A stretch of 47,583 nt of DNA from TMED14 sp963925545 (lineage in GTDB: Bacteria; Bacteroidota; Bacteroidia; Flavobacteriales; Schleiferiaceae), in contig CAWUSA010000025.1 in the NCBI GenBank assembly GCA_963925545.1, positions 1 to 47,583 of the forward strand, given 5' to 3'. The position numbers and the translations under genes were made by a program. The notes below the pieces were generated by a model that saw nothing but the letters and a program-made list of their open reading frames with translations, did no database searches and had not been told where the DNA came from. This document shows positions 8,137 to 16,223 of this stretch, in pieces (the first letter of the stretch is position 1; each line of letters opens with the position of its first letter).

Positions 8137-11100
8137 TTAGTTCAAAAGAATGAGTCGGTCGGCGGCAGCAGCTTTCTGGCCATCTGACAGGCGGGTGACA
8201 TCCATGCGCACAACGTACCAGCCAGCCGGTAACATTTGCCCTTTGCCACCACGTCCATCCCATACCATAGGCTGCAACACAGATGCCTGTGGAACGCCCT
8301 CCCAGGAGGATTCGTATACCGCGGCCCCAGATGCAGATAAAATTTGGCAAGTAACTTTCAAACTGTCTCCCGATGCATTGTGTTCCAAATCTAAATGGAA
8401 CGGTCCCCTACCGGGGTTCGGGTAAATGCGCAGGTCACCCAAAACCAGCTGATCCCGCGAAACCACATAAAAATTCACTTCCGCCACAGAGACGTTGTTG
8501 TAACTATCCCAAGCGCGAACAGCAAAGACGTGGGAGCCATCTAACAAATCGTTGAACGGCCAAGTTGCTTGACCACTTTGGTAGGTGTTGGGGTCTGCCT
8601 CAAACCGCGAATTCATGGAAAAAGCCTGATTCCAATCCCCGTCCAAAGCACCCATCAAATCATGACCAATGCCATTGCCAACCACATTGATGCCGCTGGG
8701 GTCACTCAATCGCACCAAACCTAAGGGGTCAGGCCCAGTGATGCCTCCATCGATGAAACCTGTGTTCCCTATGAACACCTCGATGGATGGACCTGATGTG
8801 TCCAGAGGTGCTGAGGTGTTGATGCCTCCTACCAGCAAGCGGCCATCAGACCCTGAGGCATCTATCAGACCGTTGTCAGCATACAAGGATAAGCGCCCCT
8901 TACCAACTTGCAGGGCAATGTCCAAGGGCATGAACCATGTCGCTGTGAATTGACCATCTGCCACATCAACATCACCCCTGTAGGCCGCATTGTCCCAGGT
9001 ATTGAAGTTGATGGCAGGTCCCTGACCATCGTTGCGCAAGGTTTGTCTATGCTGCGCCTTGTCAAAGAGAATGAGCTTAAGGCGGCCATTGAATGTAGAC
9101 ATCACCTGGCCCGATAGGCCCTCTTGAATATGGCCAGATATACGCACTTGCGACAGGGCCTTCAAGGTGTCATTCAATCCAGATACTGCAGGAAGGACAA
9201 GGCCATTGAGGCTGTCAATAACGATGTCATGTTCAGGGACATTTAAGCGCAGGGCCGGGTCACCAAGCAAGGTGAATCGAAGCTTGTCCGAACGGTTTGT
9301 TGAATTTTTTGCTGATCGAAGGATCTGACCGAAGGTTCGGTAACGGTTGTCTTCCTTTTCAAAAATCGTATGGAAAATGCTGTCACTGAGCATGGCACCT
9401 GCATCCACATAAATCACCCGTGTTGTGCTGAGCAAGGCAATAGCCCCGCCTTGGGGATTCATCAACAACTCCTCTCCTGCAGACGTCCTCAGGGGATCAT
9501 CCAAGCGAGAGAATTCGCAGGTGATGGTGACAAACAAGGGCAATTTCGCCCCGTTACTGAAGGCTGTCACATCGGCCAACTGCAAGATGTTTTCACTGCT
9601 CCACCCCACTTCACCGCCATGTCCCACATAGGTTGTCACCAAATTGCCGTCATTGATGTTTTGCAAGAGATCTTGCCTCACGCCAGGGTAGCTTTGAGAC
9701 CCAGCACTCGACTGCTGAACATAGCTGTCAGAGTAGATTTTCTCCACATCCAAGAATGGGTACAGGGTGTCCAGTCGCTCAGCAATGCGATCGGGAATGG
9801 TGGTCAGAAGTGGTTCCCAGCCCGCATCTGCATCATCCGACACAAACAACACTTTTTTGCGCCAATCTCCGAGGGATTGGCTGGGGTCTGAATACGCAAT
9901 CACCTTGTCTACCACAGATTTTGCTTCAGACAGGGTGTTCACTGTCATCCGACCGATGCATAGATCCAAGGTCTTCCGGGTCAACTGTAAGCCTTCATTG
10001 TCGTCCATGAACCCTAAATAATCATCGGTGACAAAGGATGAGTACAAGCTGAAGCTAGCTTGACTTTGAAAGGCCGGAATCTGGTTTTGATCTGGACTCA
10101 GGCGCCCCTTCATGTCATAGCTGCAATCGCCAAAAAGGAGCAAATACTCAGGCTTGTCTGACGGGCTGCTGGCGTTAGACCACAACATGCGCATCATGTC
10201 TTTGATGGCTGTCAGATCCTGAACACCACCTGAAAACTCATTGTACACATGCTGCACATCAACAGCCTGAACGGTCAGGCCCCGGTCACGATGAAACTGA
10301 GCGAGCCGCTCGGCTTCGATCAGCATATGCTCGGGGGCCACAATCACATAATCCGTCTGCCCCCAGGCTCGGATATCTTGATTGGCCACCATGGATCCGA
10401 GGGTTGGTGTTGGTGCCAAATAGGGAGTGAAAACCATCACCGTTCGGGCTGAATCCAAGGGCATATTCCACAGAAAATCATTGCCAACAACTGCACCTTG
10501 ACGCTCTCTCACATGGGCGGGGTCAGTCACATCCCAGGCTTTAGGTAGTGCCTGAGCACTAGCGTTTTTCATGCAAAAAACCCGCACGCTATCATCGACA
10601 GGCAACCAACGCAGAGCAGCGTGGTACTTGACCCAGTCCATGGGCGCATCAGCCTTGACGTCAAGGTAGTCTAACCAGGCGGTTGCGCTTGGGTCATTGC
10701 TTCGATCAAAGTCAACTTGCACCATGCCCCAAGCGTTGACCCCATTGCCAGCTTGTGTCCAATCACCCCTGGCGTCATCCACATAGTTGGCATGGGAACT
10801 TGCAGAAACCAATTGCATGTTGATACTGCCCACTTGACCCATCCCGGTCTCCAAGGTCATGCCGGTGGAAGATGTCGTTGAACGAGCCACTGCTCGCATC
10901 GTGAACTTGGCCATGGAATTGGCATCCAAGGCACCAAGTCCTAAGTCAATCTGTCGGCTGAGCACAAAATCAAATATTTCACCAAACCACTGTCGGCCAC
11001 CCCCCACCAAATTGACATTGTCTTCTTCGTGCCGGTTGATGTAGCGGTGTCGGTTGATGGTGTCATTGCTTTGAGGCTGCAGTTGCGTCAATGCAACCCG

Positions 11101-11580
11101 GCGTCCGCCTTCCGTGCTGGTAACAAAGTAGGTTTGAACATCTGCGTAATGGTGCCGTTGAACCACAAAATCCTGCTTGGTGGTGTCATAAATTGTGATT
11201 TGCGGTAGCTGTCCGTAGAAATACAGGTGATCCCCTGAATCAAAGCTGCCGTCACCGCCATCATCAACCCAAATAGGCAGGCTTATCAGGTCGACAGATC
11301 GTGACATAGCATTGGCCTCTGGCAAAAGACCCGCAGGAAGTCCCCATACACCAATATTGGTACTTGTCCAGGCAGTTCCTGGCAGCCCTAAGGTTGCTAA
11401 ATCGCTGCCTGATAGTCGCCAAATAGCTTCATTGGGAACGCTAACCTCTGCCCAATCGCCTTGACTGAGGGCAGAATGGCTGAGTTGTGCCTGCGCGGAA
11501 AACGAGCATAACATGGTCATTATCAATAGACATAGACCATGCCTTGGGGAGAAAATGGGTGTTTTGTTCATGTGGCTCAT
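8137..11580 (-). CDS. porU: type IX secretion C-terminal signal peptidase PorU
   Basis: Gingipain-like (C25) cysteine peptidase at the outer cell surface that removes the C-terminal sorting signal of secreted proteins. About 1147 residues. A signal peptide ends near SFSAQAQ, and the catalytic domain carries His654 in TYVGHGGEVGW and Cys688 in TITCEFSRLDDP, the expected dyad. After a beta-rich region the protein ends in its own type IX C-terminal domain (from about LRIYPNPGRG to RLILLN), as PorU does in Porphyromonas. The first codon of the open frame is GTG at 11583. ATG at 11580 is used here, and ATG at 11571 is also plausible. It is divergent from the porP/sprF-like gene. Confidence 0.95.
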   Translation of the reverse strand: MSHMNKTPIFSPRHGLCLLIMTMLCSFSAQAQLSHSALSQGDWAEVSVPNEAIWRLSGSDLATLGLPGTAWTSTNIGVWGLPAGLLPEANAMSRSVDLISLPIWVDDGGDGSFDSGDHLYFYGQLPQITIYDTTKQDFVVQRHHYADVQTYFVTSTEGGRRVALTQLQPQSNDTINRHRYINRHEEDNVNLVGGGRQWFGEIFDFVLSRQIDLGLGALDANSMAKFTMRAVARSTTSSTGMTLETGMGQVGSINMQLVSASSHANYVDDARGDWTQAGNGVNAWGMVQVDFDRSNDPSATAWLDYLDVKADAPMDWVKYHAALRWLPVDDSVRVFCMKNASAQALPKAWDVTDPAHVRERQGAVVGNDFLWNMPLDSARTVMVFTPYLAPTPTLGSMVANQDIRAWGQTDYVIVAPEHMLIEAERLAQFHRDRGLTVQAVDVQHVYNEFSGGVQDLTAIKDMMRMLWSNASSPSDKPEYLLLFGDCSYDMKGRLSPDQNQIPAFQSQASFSLYSSFVTDDYLGFMDDNEGLQLTRKTLDLCIGRMTVNTLSEAKSVVDKVIAYSDPSQSLGDWRKKVLFVSDDADAGWEPLLTTIPDRIAERLDTLYPFLDVEKIYSDSYVQQSSAGSQSYPGVRQDLLQNINDGNLVTTYVGHGGEVGWSSENILQLADVTAFSNGAKLPLFVTITCEFSRLDDPLRTSAGEELLMNPQGGAIALLSTTRVIYVDAGAMLSDSIFHTIFEKEDNRYRTFGQILRSAKNSTNRSDKLRFTLLGDPALRLNVPEHDIVIDSLNGLVLPAVSGLNDTLKALSQVRISGHIQEGLSGQVMSTFNGRLKLILFDKAQHRQTLRNDGQGPAINFNTWDNAAYRGDVDVADGQFTATWFMPLDIALQVGKGRLSLYADNGLIDASGSDGRLLVGGINTSAPLDTSGPSIEVFIGNTGFIDGGITGPDPLGLVRLSDPSGINVVGNGIGHDLMGALDGDWNQAFSMNSRFEADPNTYQSGQATWPFNDLLDGSHVFAVRAWDSYNNVSVAEVNFYVVSRDQLVLGDLRIYPNPGRGPFHLDLEHNASGDSLKVTCQILSASGAAVYESSWEGVPQASVLQPMVWDGRGGKGQMLPAGWYVVRMDVTRLSDGQKAAAADRLILLN

Positions 11581-11656
11581 CACAATACGCTAAGTTCGCC
11601 GTTTTGTTGTCATGAGACAATATTTAACGGGATTTCATAAACAGCAATGGAAATCG

Positions 11657-11664
11657 TATACTTG
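11657..11664 (+). promoter_or_regulatory. possible -7 box for the porP-gldJ-murF unit (TATACTTG)
   Basis: TATACTTG differs from TAnnTTTG at one fixed base. It lies 26 bases before the ATG at 11690, with a weak TTC about 20 bases upstream. If real, transcription would start near 11671, inside the in-frame extension from 11612, which supports the shorter protein start. The imperfect match keeps this tentative. Confidence 0.3.
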
Positions 11665-11689
11665 TGCTTCTAATCTACGCGCGTTATCC

Positions 11690-12691
11690 ATGGCCCTTTC
11701 TCGCCTCTTTATCACTGCATCACTAAGCTTTGGGTTCCTATCCATGGCTGCTCAAGATGCCCACTTTACACAATTTTACGCCAACCCCATCTATTTGAAC
11801 CCCGCCTTTGCTGGCGTGAGTCAATGTCCAAAGGTGAACGTGAACTACCGAAACCAATACCCAACGCTGGGCGTTTATCAGACGACTTCAGCCTCTTACG
11901 ATCAATATGTGGACGCCCTCAACGGCGGCGTTGGCGTATTGATGTTGCAAGATGAAGCCGCCAACGGCGCCTTGAGCTTGACAGAGGTGTCGCTTGCATA
12001 CTCCTACCACCTAACTGTCACCCGAGAGTTCTCCGTGCTGTTTGGTGCGCAAGGAACGTTCCGTCAGCGATTGTTGGATTGGGGCAACCTGACATTCCCT
12101 GATCAAATCGATCCCTTCTACGGTTTTGTGAAGCCAACCAATGAAATCCCTCCAGGCAGTGCCAATGTACTCAACAGCCAGAACTTTGACTTAACCTTTG
12201 GAATTTTAGGCTTCACTGACAACTTCTACATGGGTGCAACCTTTGCACATGTTACTGAGCCCAATGAAGCTTTCTTGAGCAACAACAGCCTACCCATGAA
12301 GTTCACCGGTCAACTTGGCGCAGTGATTCCTATTGGACGCAAACGCTTGTACAATGACCTGGACAACTTGCTCATCCCCCACGCGGTCTTTCAAAGCCAA
12401 GGCGGAGCCATGCAGTTAACTTCTGGCATCTCATTCAATCGCGGCTTGATTACTGGTGGATTGGCTTACCGCCAAGCCATGGGAGCGCTCAGTTCAAATC
12501 CTGACGCCATTGTAGCCATCATAGGCATTGCACCCAACGATATGCCCTGGACTTTTGGTTACTCCTACGATTACACCATCTCTTCATTGAAAAACACCCT
12601 TGGCGGTGCACATGAAATTAGCATGTCTTACCAATTCCCTTGCCGCGCTCAACGCTCTCGAAGCAGAGGAATTAAATGTCCAAAATTTTAA
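11690..12691 (+). CDS. PorP/SprF family type IX secretion membrane protein
   Basis: 333-residue outer-membrane protein of the PorP/SprF family. After a signal peptide (about 1-20, ending SMAAQ) comes the family hallmark DAHFTQFYANPIYLNPAFAG, followed by barrel strands with NYRNQYP and GVGVLMLQDEAANGALS. The end carries a short Arg/Lys-rich tail. The open frame begins at 11612, but the first 26 residues are not signal-like, and the Met at 11690 starts a proper signal peptide. It is followed after 12 bases by gldJ. In Porphyromonas porP precedes porK, a lipoprotein related to GldJ, so the pairing is meaningful. SprF paralogues usually serve particular large adhesins, and which cargo this one serves cannot be told. 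Confidence 0.88.
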   Translation: MALSRLFITASLSFGFLSMAAQDAHFTQFYANPIYLNPAFAGVSQCPKVNVNYRNQYPTLGVYQTTSASYDQYVDALNGGVGVLMLQDEAANGALSLTEVSLAYSYHLTVTREFSVLFGAQGTFRQRLLDWGNLTFPDQIDPFYGFVKPTNEIPPGSANVLNSQNFDLTFGILGFTDNFYMGATFAHVTEPNEAFLSNNSLPMKFTGQLGAVIPIGRKRLYNDLDNLLIPHAVFQSQGGAMQLTSGISFNRGLITGGLAYRQAMGALSSNPDAIVAIIGIAPNDMPWTFGYSYDYTISSLKNTLGGAHEISMSYQFPCRAQRSRSRGIKCPKF

Positions 12692-12703
12692 TTTAACTAA
12701 CCG

Positions 12704-14299
12704 ATGATTCGTAAAGCCATTCTACTTGTAGCTGCTAGCTTGATGCTTGCCAGCTGCGCAAAGACCCAATCCAGCACAACGGGATGGGCCTACAACAAAA
12801 GCAACAATGGAGGATTCCAAATCAACCTTGACTACAAGGGCCAGGAAGCTGGACCCGGTTTGGTCTTCGTAGAAGGTGGAACCTTTGTCATGGGCCGTGT
12901 GGAGGAAGATTTCCAGCGTGACTGGAACAATCAACCTTCGCGTGTCACTGTGGCATCTTTTTACATGGACGAAAGTGAGGTAACCAACGCAGATTATCGC
13001 GAGTACCTCTACTGGGTCCGACGTGTGTACGATTACGGGTACTACCCACAGATTTACCAATCTGCATTGCCTGACACCTTGGTGTGGCGAAACAAGCTTG
13101 GTTACAATGAAACCTACGTGGAGAACTACTTGCGCCATCCCGCCTACAACTTCTACCCTGTAGTGGGTGTTTCTTGGGAGCAAGCCATGCGTTACTGTTC
13201 ATGGAGAACTGATCGCGTGAATGAGCAAATTCTCATCGACAAAGGCATCCTCAATACCATGCATGAGCAGCAAGATGATCAAAGCTTCAATACCGAAGTT
13301 TACTTGTACAAAGGCGGTGAATACACCCAACAAAACAAGCGTGGCGTGAAGGACTTGAACCCCAACACTCAGTACGGCAAAGAAGGTCGCCCTGCACGCA
13401 TTGAAGATGGCATATTACTTCCCAAGTACCGTCTACCAACAGAAGCTGAGTGGGAATACGCTGCCTATGCTGAAGTGGGAAATCGCGTGTACAACCGCAC
13501 CGTTGATCGCAACAAGTACTCTTGGAATGGCTCAACTGTTCGCAACGGCCAGAAAGGTGACATGGGTGACATGCTTGCCAACTACAAACGCGGCGGCGGT
13601 GACAACATGGGTATCGGTGGTTACTTGAATGACCAAGCCAACATCACCATGCAGGTGAAGTTTTACCCTCCCAACGATTTTGGCCTGTACGACATGGCTG
13701 GCAACGTGGCAGAGTGGGTGCTTGATGTATACCGTCCTCTTTCAGGACAGGACATGGCAGACCACAGGCCCTTCCGTGGCAATGAGTTCACGCAATTTGA
13801 TGACAACTATGAAGGCCTTGGTGAATTGGCCGTATTGGTTGAACCACAGTACAAACTGGTTCCCAACCAGGATGGCGGTGCTGACAGTGTCTTGTTAAGA
13901 CTCCCTGGTCAATTACCCATTCGCGACGTGGCGGTAACGGACAATCTCACGCGCAGAAACTACAAGAAGAGTGATTACAGGAATTTCCAAGATGGTGACG
14001 TTGAATCATCCATTTCCTACGACAAAGGCGGTGTGACTGAAGATGACAACCCCATGTATCAATACGCGGACAAGACATTGATTGGCAATAGCTCTCGTGT
14101 CTTCAAGGGCGGCTCATGGAAGGATCGTGCCTACTGGCTTTCTCCTGGTGCTCGACGCCACCTAGAGCAAGACCAATCCACTGATTTCATCGGGTTCCGT
14201 TGCGCCATGGACCGACTGGGCTTCCAGAATGAATCATCTGATCGCGAGAAGGAACAAAAGAAAGTGAAGGCAGATAAATTCCGCCGCTACCAGCCTTGA
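12704..14299 (+). CDS. gldJ: gliding motility / type IX secretion lipoprotein GldJ
   Basis: Lipoprotein of 531 residues with a formylglycine-generating-enzyme-like (SUMF1) fold, part of the periplasmic ring/track side of the gliding and type IX machinery. The lipobox is LASC with Cys18 as the acylated residue. Domain hallmarks are FVEGGTFVMGR near 55, DESEVTNADYREY, RLPTEAEWEYAA, GLYDMAGNVAEWVLDVY and the final FKGGSWKDRAYW...GFRCAMD. The large size and the neighbour murF argue for GldJ rather than GldK, which is normally followed by gldL. The SUMF1 domain in GldJ/GldK is thought to be structural rather than enzymatic. Its stop overlaps the murF TTG start in TTGA, so the two are translationally coupled. 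Confidence 0.93.
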   Translation: MIRKAILLVAASLMLASCAKTQSSTTGWAYNKSNNGGFQINLDYKGQEAGPGLVFVEGGTFVMGRVEEDFQRDWNNQPSRVTVASFYMDESEVTNADYREYLYWVRRVYDYGYYPQIYQSALPDTLVWRNKLGYNETYVENYLRHPAYNFYPVVGVSWEQAMRYCSWRTDRVNEQILIDKGILNTMHEQQDDQSFNTEVYLYKGGEYTQQNKRGVKDLNPNTQYGKEGRPARIEDGILLPKYRLPTEAEWEYAAYAEVGNRVYNRTVDRNKYSWNGSTVRNGQKGDMGDMLANYKRGGGDNMGIGGYLNDQANITMQVKFYPPNDFGLYDMAGNVAEWVLDVYRPLSGQDMADHRPFRGNEFTQFDDNYEGLGELAVLVEPQYKLVPNQDGGADSVLLRLPGQLPIRDVAVTDNLTRRNYKKSDYRNFQDGDVESSISYDKGGVTEDDNPMYQYADKTLIGNSSRVFKGGSWKDRAYWLSPGARRHLEQDQSTDFIGFRCAMDRLGFQNESSDREKEQKKVKADKFRRYQP

Positions 14300-15561
14300 T
14301 CAGTCAACTACTCGCCCTGGTCTCTAAGGGACATGACATCTGCTCAGATAGCCGCACATTGGCTGCTGGGCAGATTTTTTTTGCGCTCAAGGGTGACAAT
14401 TTTGATGGCAACACCTTTGCAAAGGCGGCCCTAGAAAGGGGTGCAGTTGCTGTGGTTGTTGACACATTGCACAGCGGACTGAAAGCCGATGAACCGGGTG
14501 TCTACAAAGTGGTCAATGCCCTTACTTCCCTGCAGGAACTAGCCCATGCACATCGCATGAATTGGGGCGGAACCTTGATTGGTTTGACTGGTAGCAACGG
14601 CAAAACCACGGCGAAGGAATTGTTCCGGTCTGTGTTAAGTCAGTCATTCAATGTGCATGCAACGGATGGGAATTTCAACAACCACATTGGCTTGCCATTG
14701 ACCCTGGTGGGCCTTAAAAAATCCCATGAGGTGGCCGTCATTGAAATGGGTGCCAACCACCGGGGTGAGATTGCTTCCTTAACTGCCATTGCTGCACCAG
14801 ACATAGGCTACATCACCAACTTTGGACAGGCACACCTGGAGGGATTTGGCGGCGTAGACGGCGTCATTCAGGGTAAAATAGAACTCTACCAGTGGTTGAC
14901 CTCTCATGGCAAACCATCGCTAGTCAACGACTCGGACCCCTTGCAGATGCAACATGCAGACAACAACAAACTGCCCTCGAGCAAGGATGTTGTTTGTCAA
15001 TCAAAAGATCAGGGCGTGCATGTCACCATCGGAGATACCCGAGCACAAAGCCACCTTGTTGGCGACTTTCACAGCGGAAGCCTTGTGGCCTCAGTTAACC
15101 TAGGTCGCTACATGGGCATGGCTGATGAAGCCATTGCGAAAGGCATCGAAGCGTACATCCCCTCTAACAACCGCGGGCAATGGCTGACAACGGATAGCAA
15201 TCGCATTTTCTTGGATGCTTACAACGCAAACCCTTCCAGCATGGAAGCCAGTTTACTTGCTGTGCATGCATTGCATCCCGAACTACCACATGTCTACATC
15301 GCTGGGGATATTTTTGAAATGGGTTCACATGAAAAATCTGCTCATCAAAGCATGGTGGATTTGATGCAAACCTTGAATCTCAAGACTGTTCACTTGGTCG
15401 GTTTGGCATTTGGCAAGGCACAAGCTCCACGCACGATGGTCAAACATGACAACACCAAGGATGCGCTGGCTTATTTCAAGTCCAATCCGGTCAGGGGTGC
15501 TATGGTCTGGATCAAAGCCTCCAGAGGCATGGCACTTGAAGGCTTGCTTGAAGCCCTTTAG
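14296..15561 (+). CDS. murF: UDP-N-acetylmuramoyl-tripeptide--D-alanyl-D-alanine ligase
   Basis: Cytoplasmic Mur ligase (421 aa) adding D-Ala-D-Ala to UDP-MurNAc-tripeptide in peptidoglycan synthesis. The N-terminal domain shows CSDSRTLAAGQIFFALKG, the ATP-binding loop is GSNGKTT (99-105), then VIEMGANHRGEI, and the C-terminal domain carries DAYNANPSSM. The only in-frame start giving the expected N-terminus is TTG at 14296, overlapping the gldJ stop by four bases. The next ATG would remove the first domain. gldJ-murF adjacency is known in Flavobacteriia. The 3' end overlaps the convergent outer-membrane protein gene by four bases, leaving no room for a terminator. Confidence 0.95.
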   Translation: MISQLLALVSKGHDICSDSRTLAAGQIFFALKGDNFDGNTFAKAALERGAVAVVVDTLHSGLKADEPGVYKVVNALTSLQELAHAHRMNWGGTLIGLTGSNGKTTAKELFRSVLSQSFNVHATDGNFNNHIGLPLTLVGLKKSHEVAVIEMGANHRGEIASLTAIAAPDIGYITNFGQAHLEGFGGVDGVIQGKIELYQWLTSHGKPSLVNDSDPLQMQHADNNKLPSSKDVVCQSKDQGVHVTIGDTRAQSHLVGDFHSGSLVASVNLGRYMGMADEAIAKGIEAYIPSNNRGQWLTTDSNRIFLDAYNANPSSMEASLLAVHALHPELPHVYIAGDIFEMGSHEKSAHQSMVDLMQTLNLKTVHLVGLAFGKAQAPRTMVKHDNTKDALAYFKSNPVRGAMVWIKASRGMALEGLLEAL

Positions 15562-16223
15562 AGGCTAAACCTTAAGCCTGTTCGAAGACCCAAGAAAAAG
15601 GGCAATTCTCCATGGGTTCTGAAAGCGGGGCCTGAGCCTGCATCTTCCAGATCATCCAATCCAAACTCCATGACAGCGCCAAGGGTGAAACTGAAATGGT
15701 CATTCATCCGGAAGGCTGAACCAACGGTTAAACCAGCAGCTAGGGGAGTTTCTGCCCGAGGGGCCACCGGTAAAATCAACCAATTTTTTTCCAGAGAAAT
15801 TGCTTTGCGGATGGTCAATTGTGGCCACACCTCTAAGCTGAAAACATCCGTGATTTGAGTCACCAAACCCACCCTGACAGGAAATGTCCAGTAGCGCGCA
15901 TGGGTATTCACCCGATTGCCCATGCTATCTGACACACCCCAACGAAGATCCGATTGACCCACGCCCACTCCAAAGCGCAAGCTCCTTGTATTGTAGGTGA
16001 ATACCATGCCTGTCTCTGTGTTGAGCATGGCGTGCCAGGTGTCAGAAACAGACACTTGATTGCCCTGCAAATCAGAAGCCACCTTGCGCAACATGGTCAT
16101 CGGTGAGGCAAAGGCCTCAAAGGAGACTTTGTTGGAAGAGACTTTACTGTCGGTGTAAAAGGTCTGGGCGTTGGTATTCAGCGATAGGCTGAACAACAGC
16201 AGGAGGCTTAGGCGTTGATGCAT
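15558..16223 (-). CDS. predicted outer-membrane beta-barrel protein, unknown function
   Basis: 221 residues. An N-terminal signal peptide (about 1-19, ending NTNAQ) is followed by alternating hydrophobic/polar stretches such as SLRFGVGVGQSDLRW, FPVRVGLVTQ and FSFTLGAVMEFGL, ending FFLGLRTGLRFSL with a C-terminal aromatic/aliphatic residue pattern typical of outer-membrane barrels. No specific family is recognised. The start overlaps the alaS end by 16 bases and the stop overlaps murF by four, so the gene fills the whole space between them. It is probably co-transcribed with alaS. Function is not inferred. Confidence 0.7.
   Translation of the reverse strand: MHQRLSLLLLFSLSLNTNAQTFYTDSKVSSNKVSFEAFASPMTMLRKVASDLQGNQVSVSDTWHAMLNTETGMVFTYNTRSLRFGVGVGQSDLRWGVSDSMGNRVNTHARYWTFPVRVGLVTQITDVFSLEVWPQLTIRKAISLEKNWLILPVAPRAETPLAAGLTVGSAFRMNDHFSFTLGAVMEFGLDDLEDAGSGPAFRTHGELPFFLGLRTGLRFSL

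Noticed and set aside
8120..8350. N-terminal extension of PorV by 77 residues
   Set aside because: It overlaps the end of porU, has low-complexity nonsense character, and a normal signal peptide starts at 8119.
9370..9891. 173-residue plus-strand open frame
   Set aside because: It runs antisense to the catalytic region of porU, where the His and Cys active site motifs are intact on the other strand.
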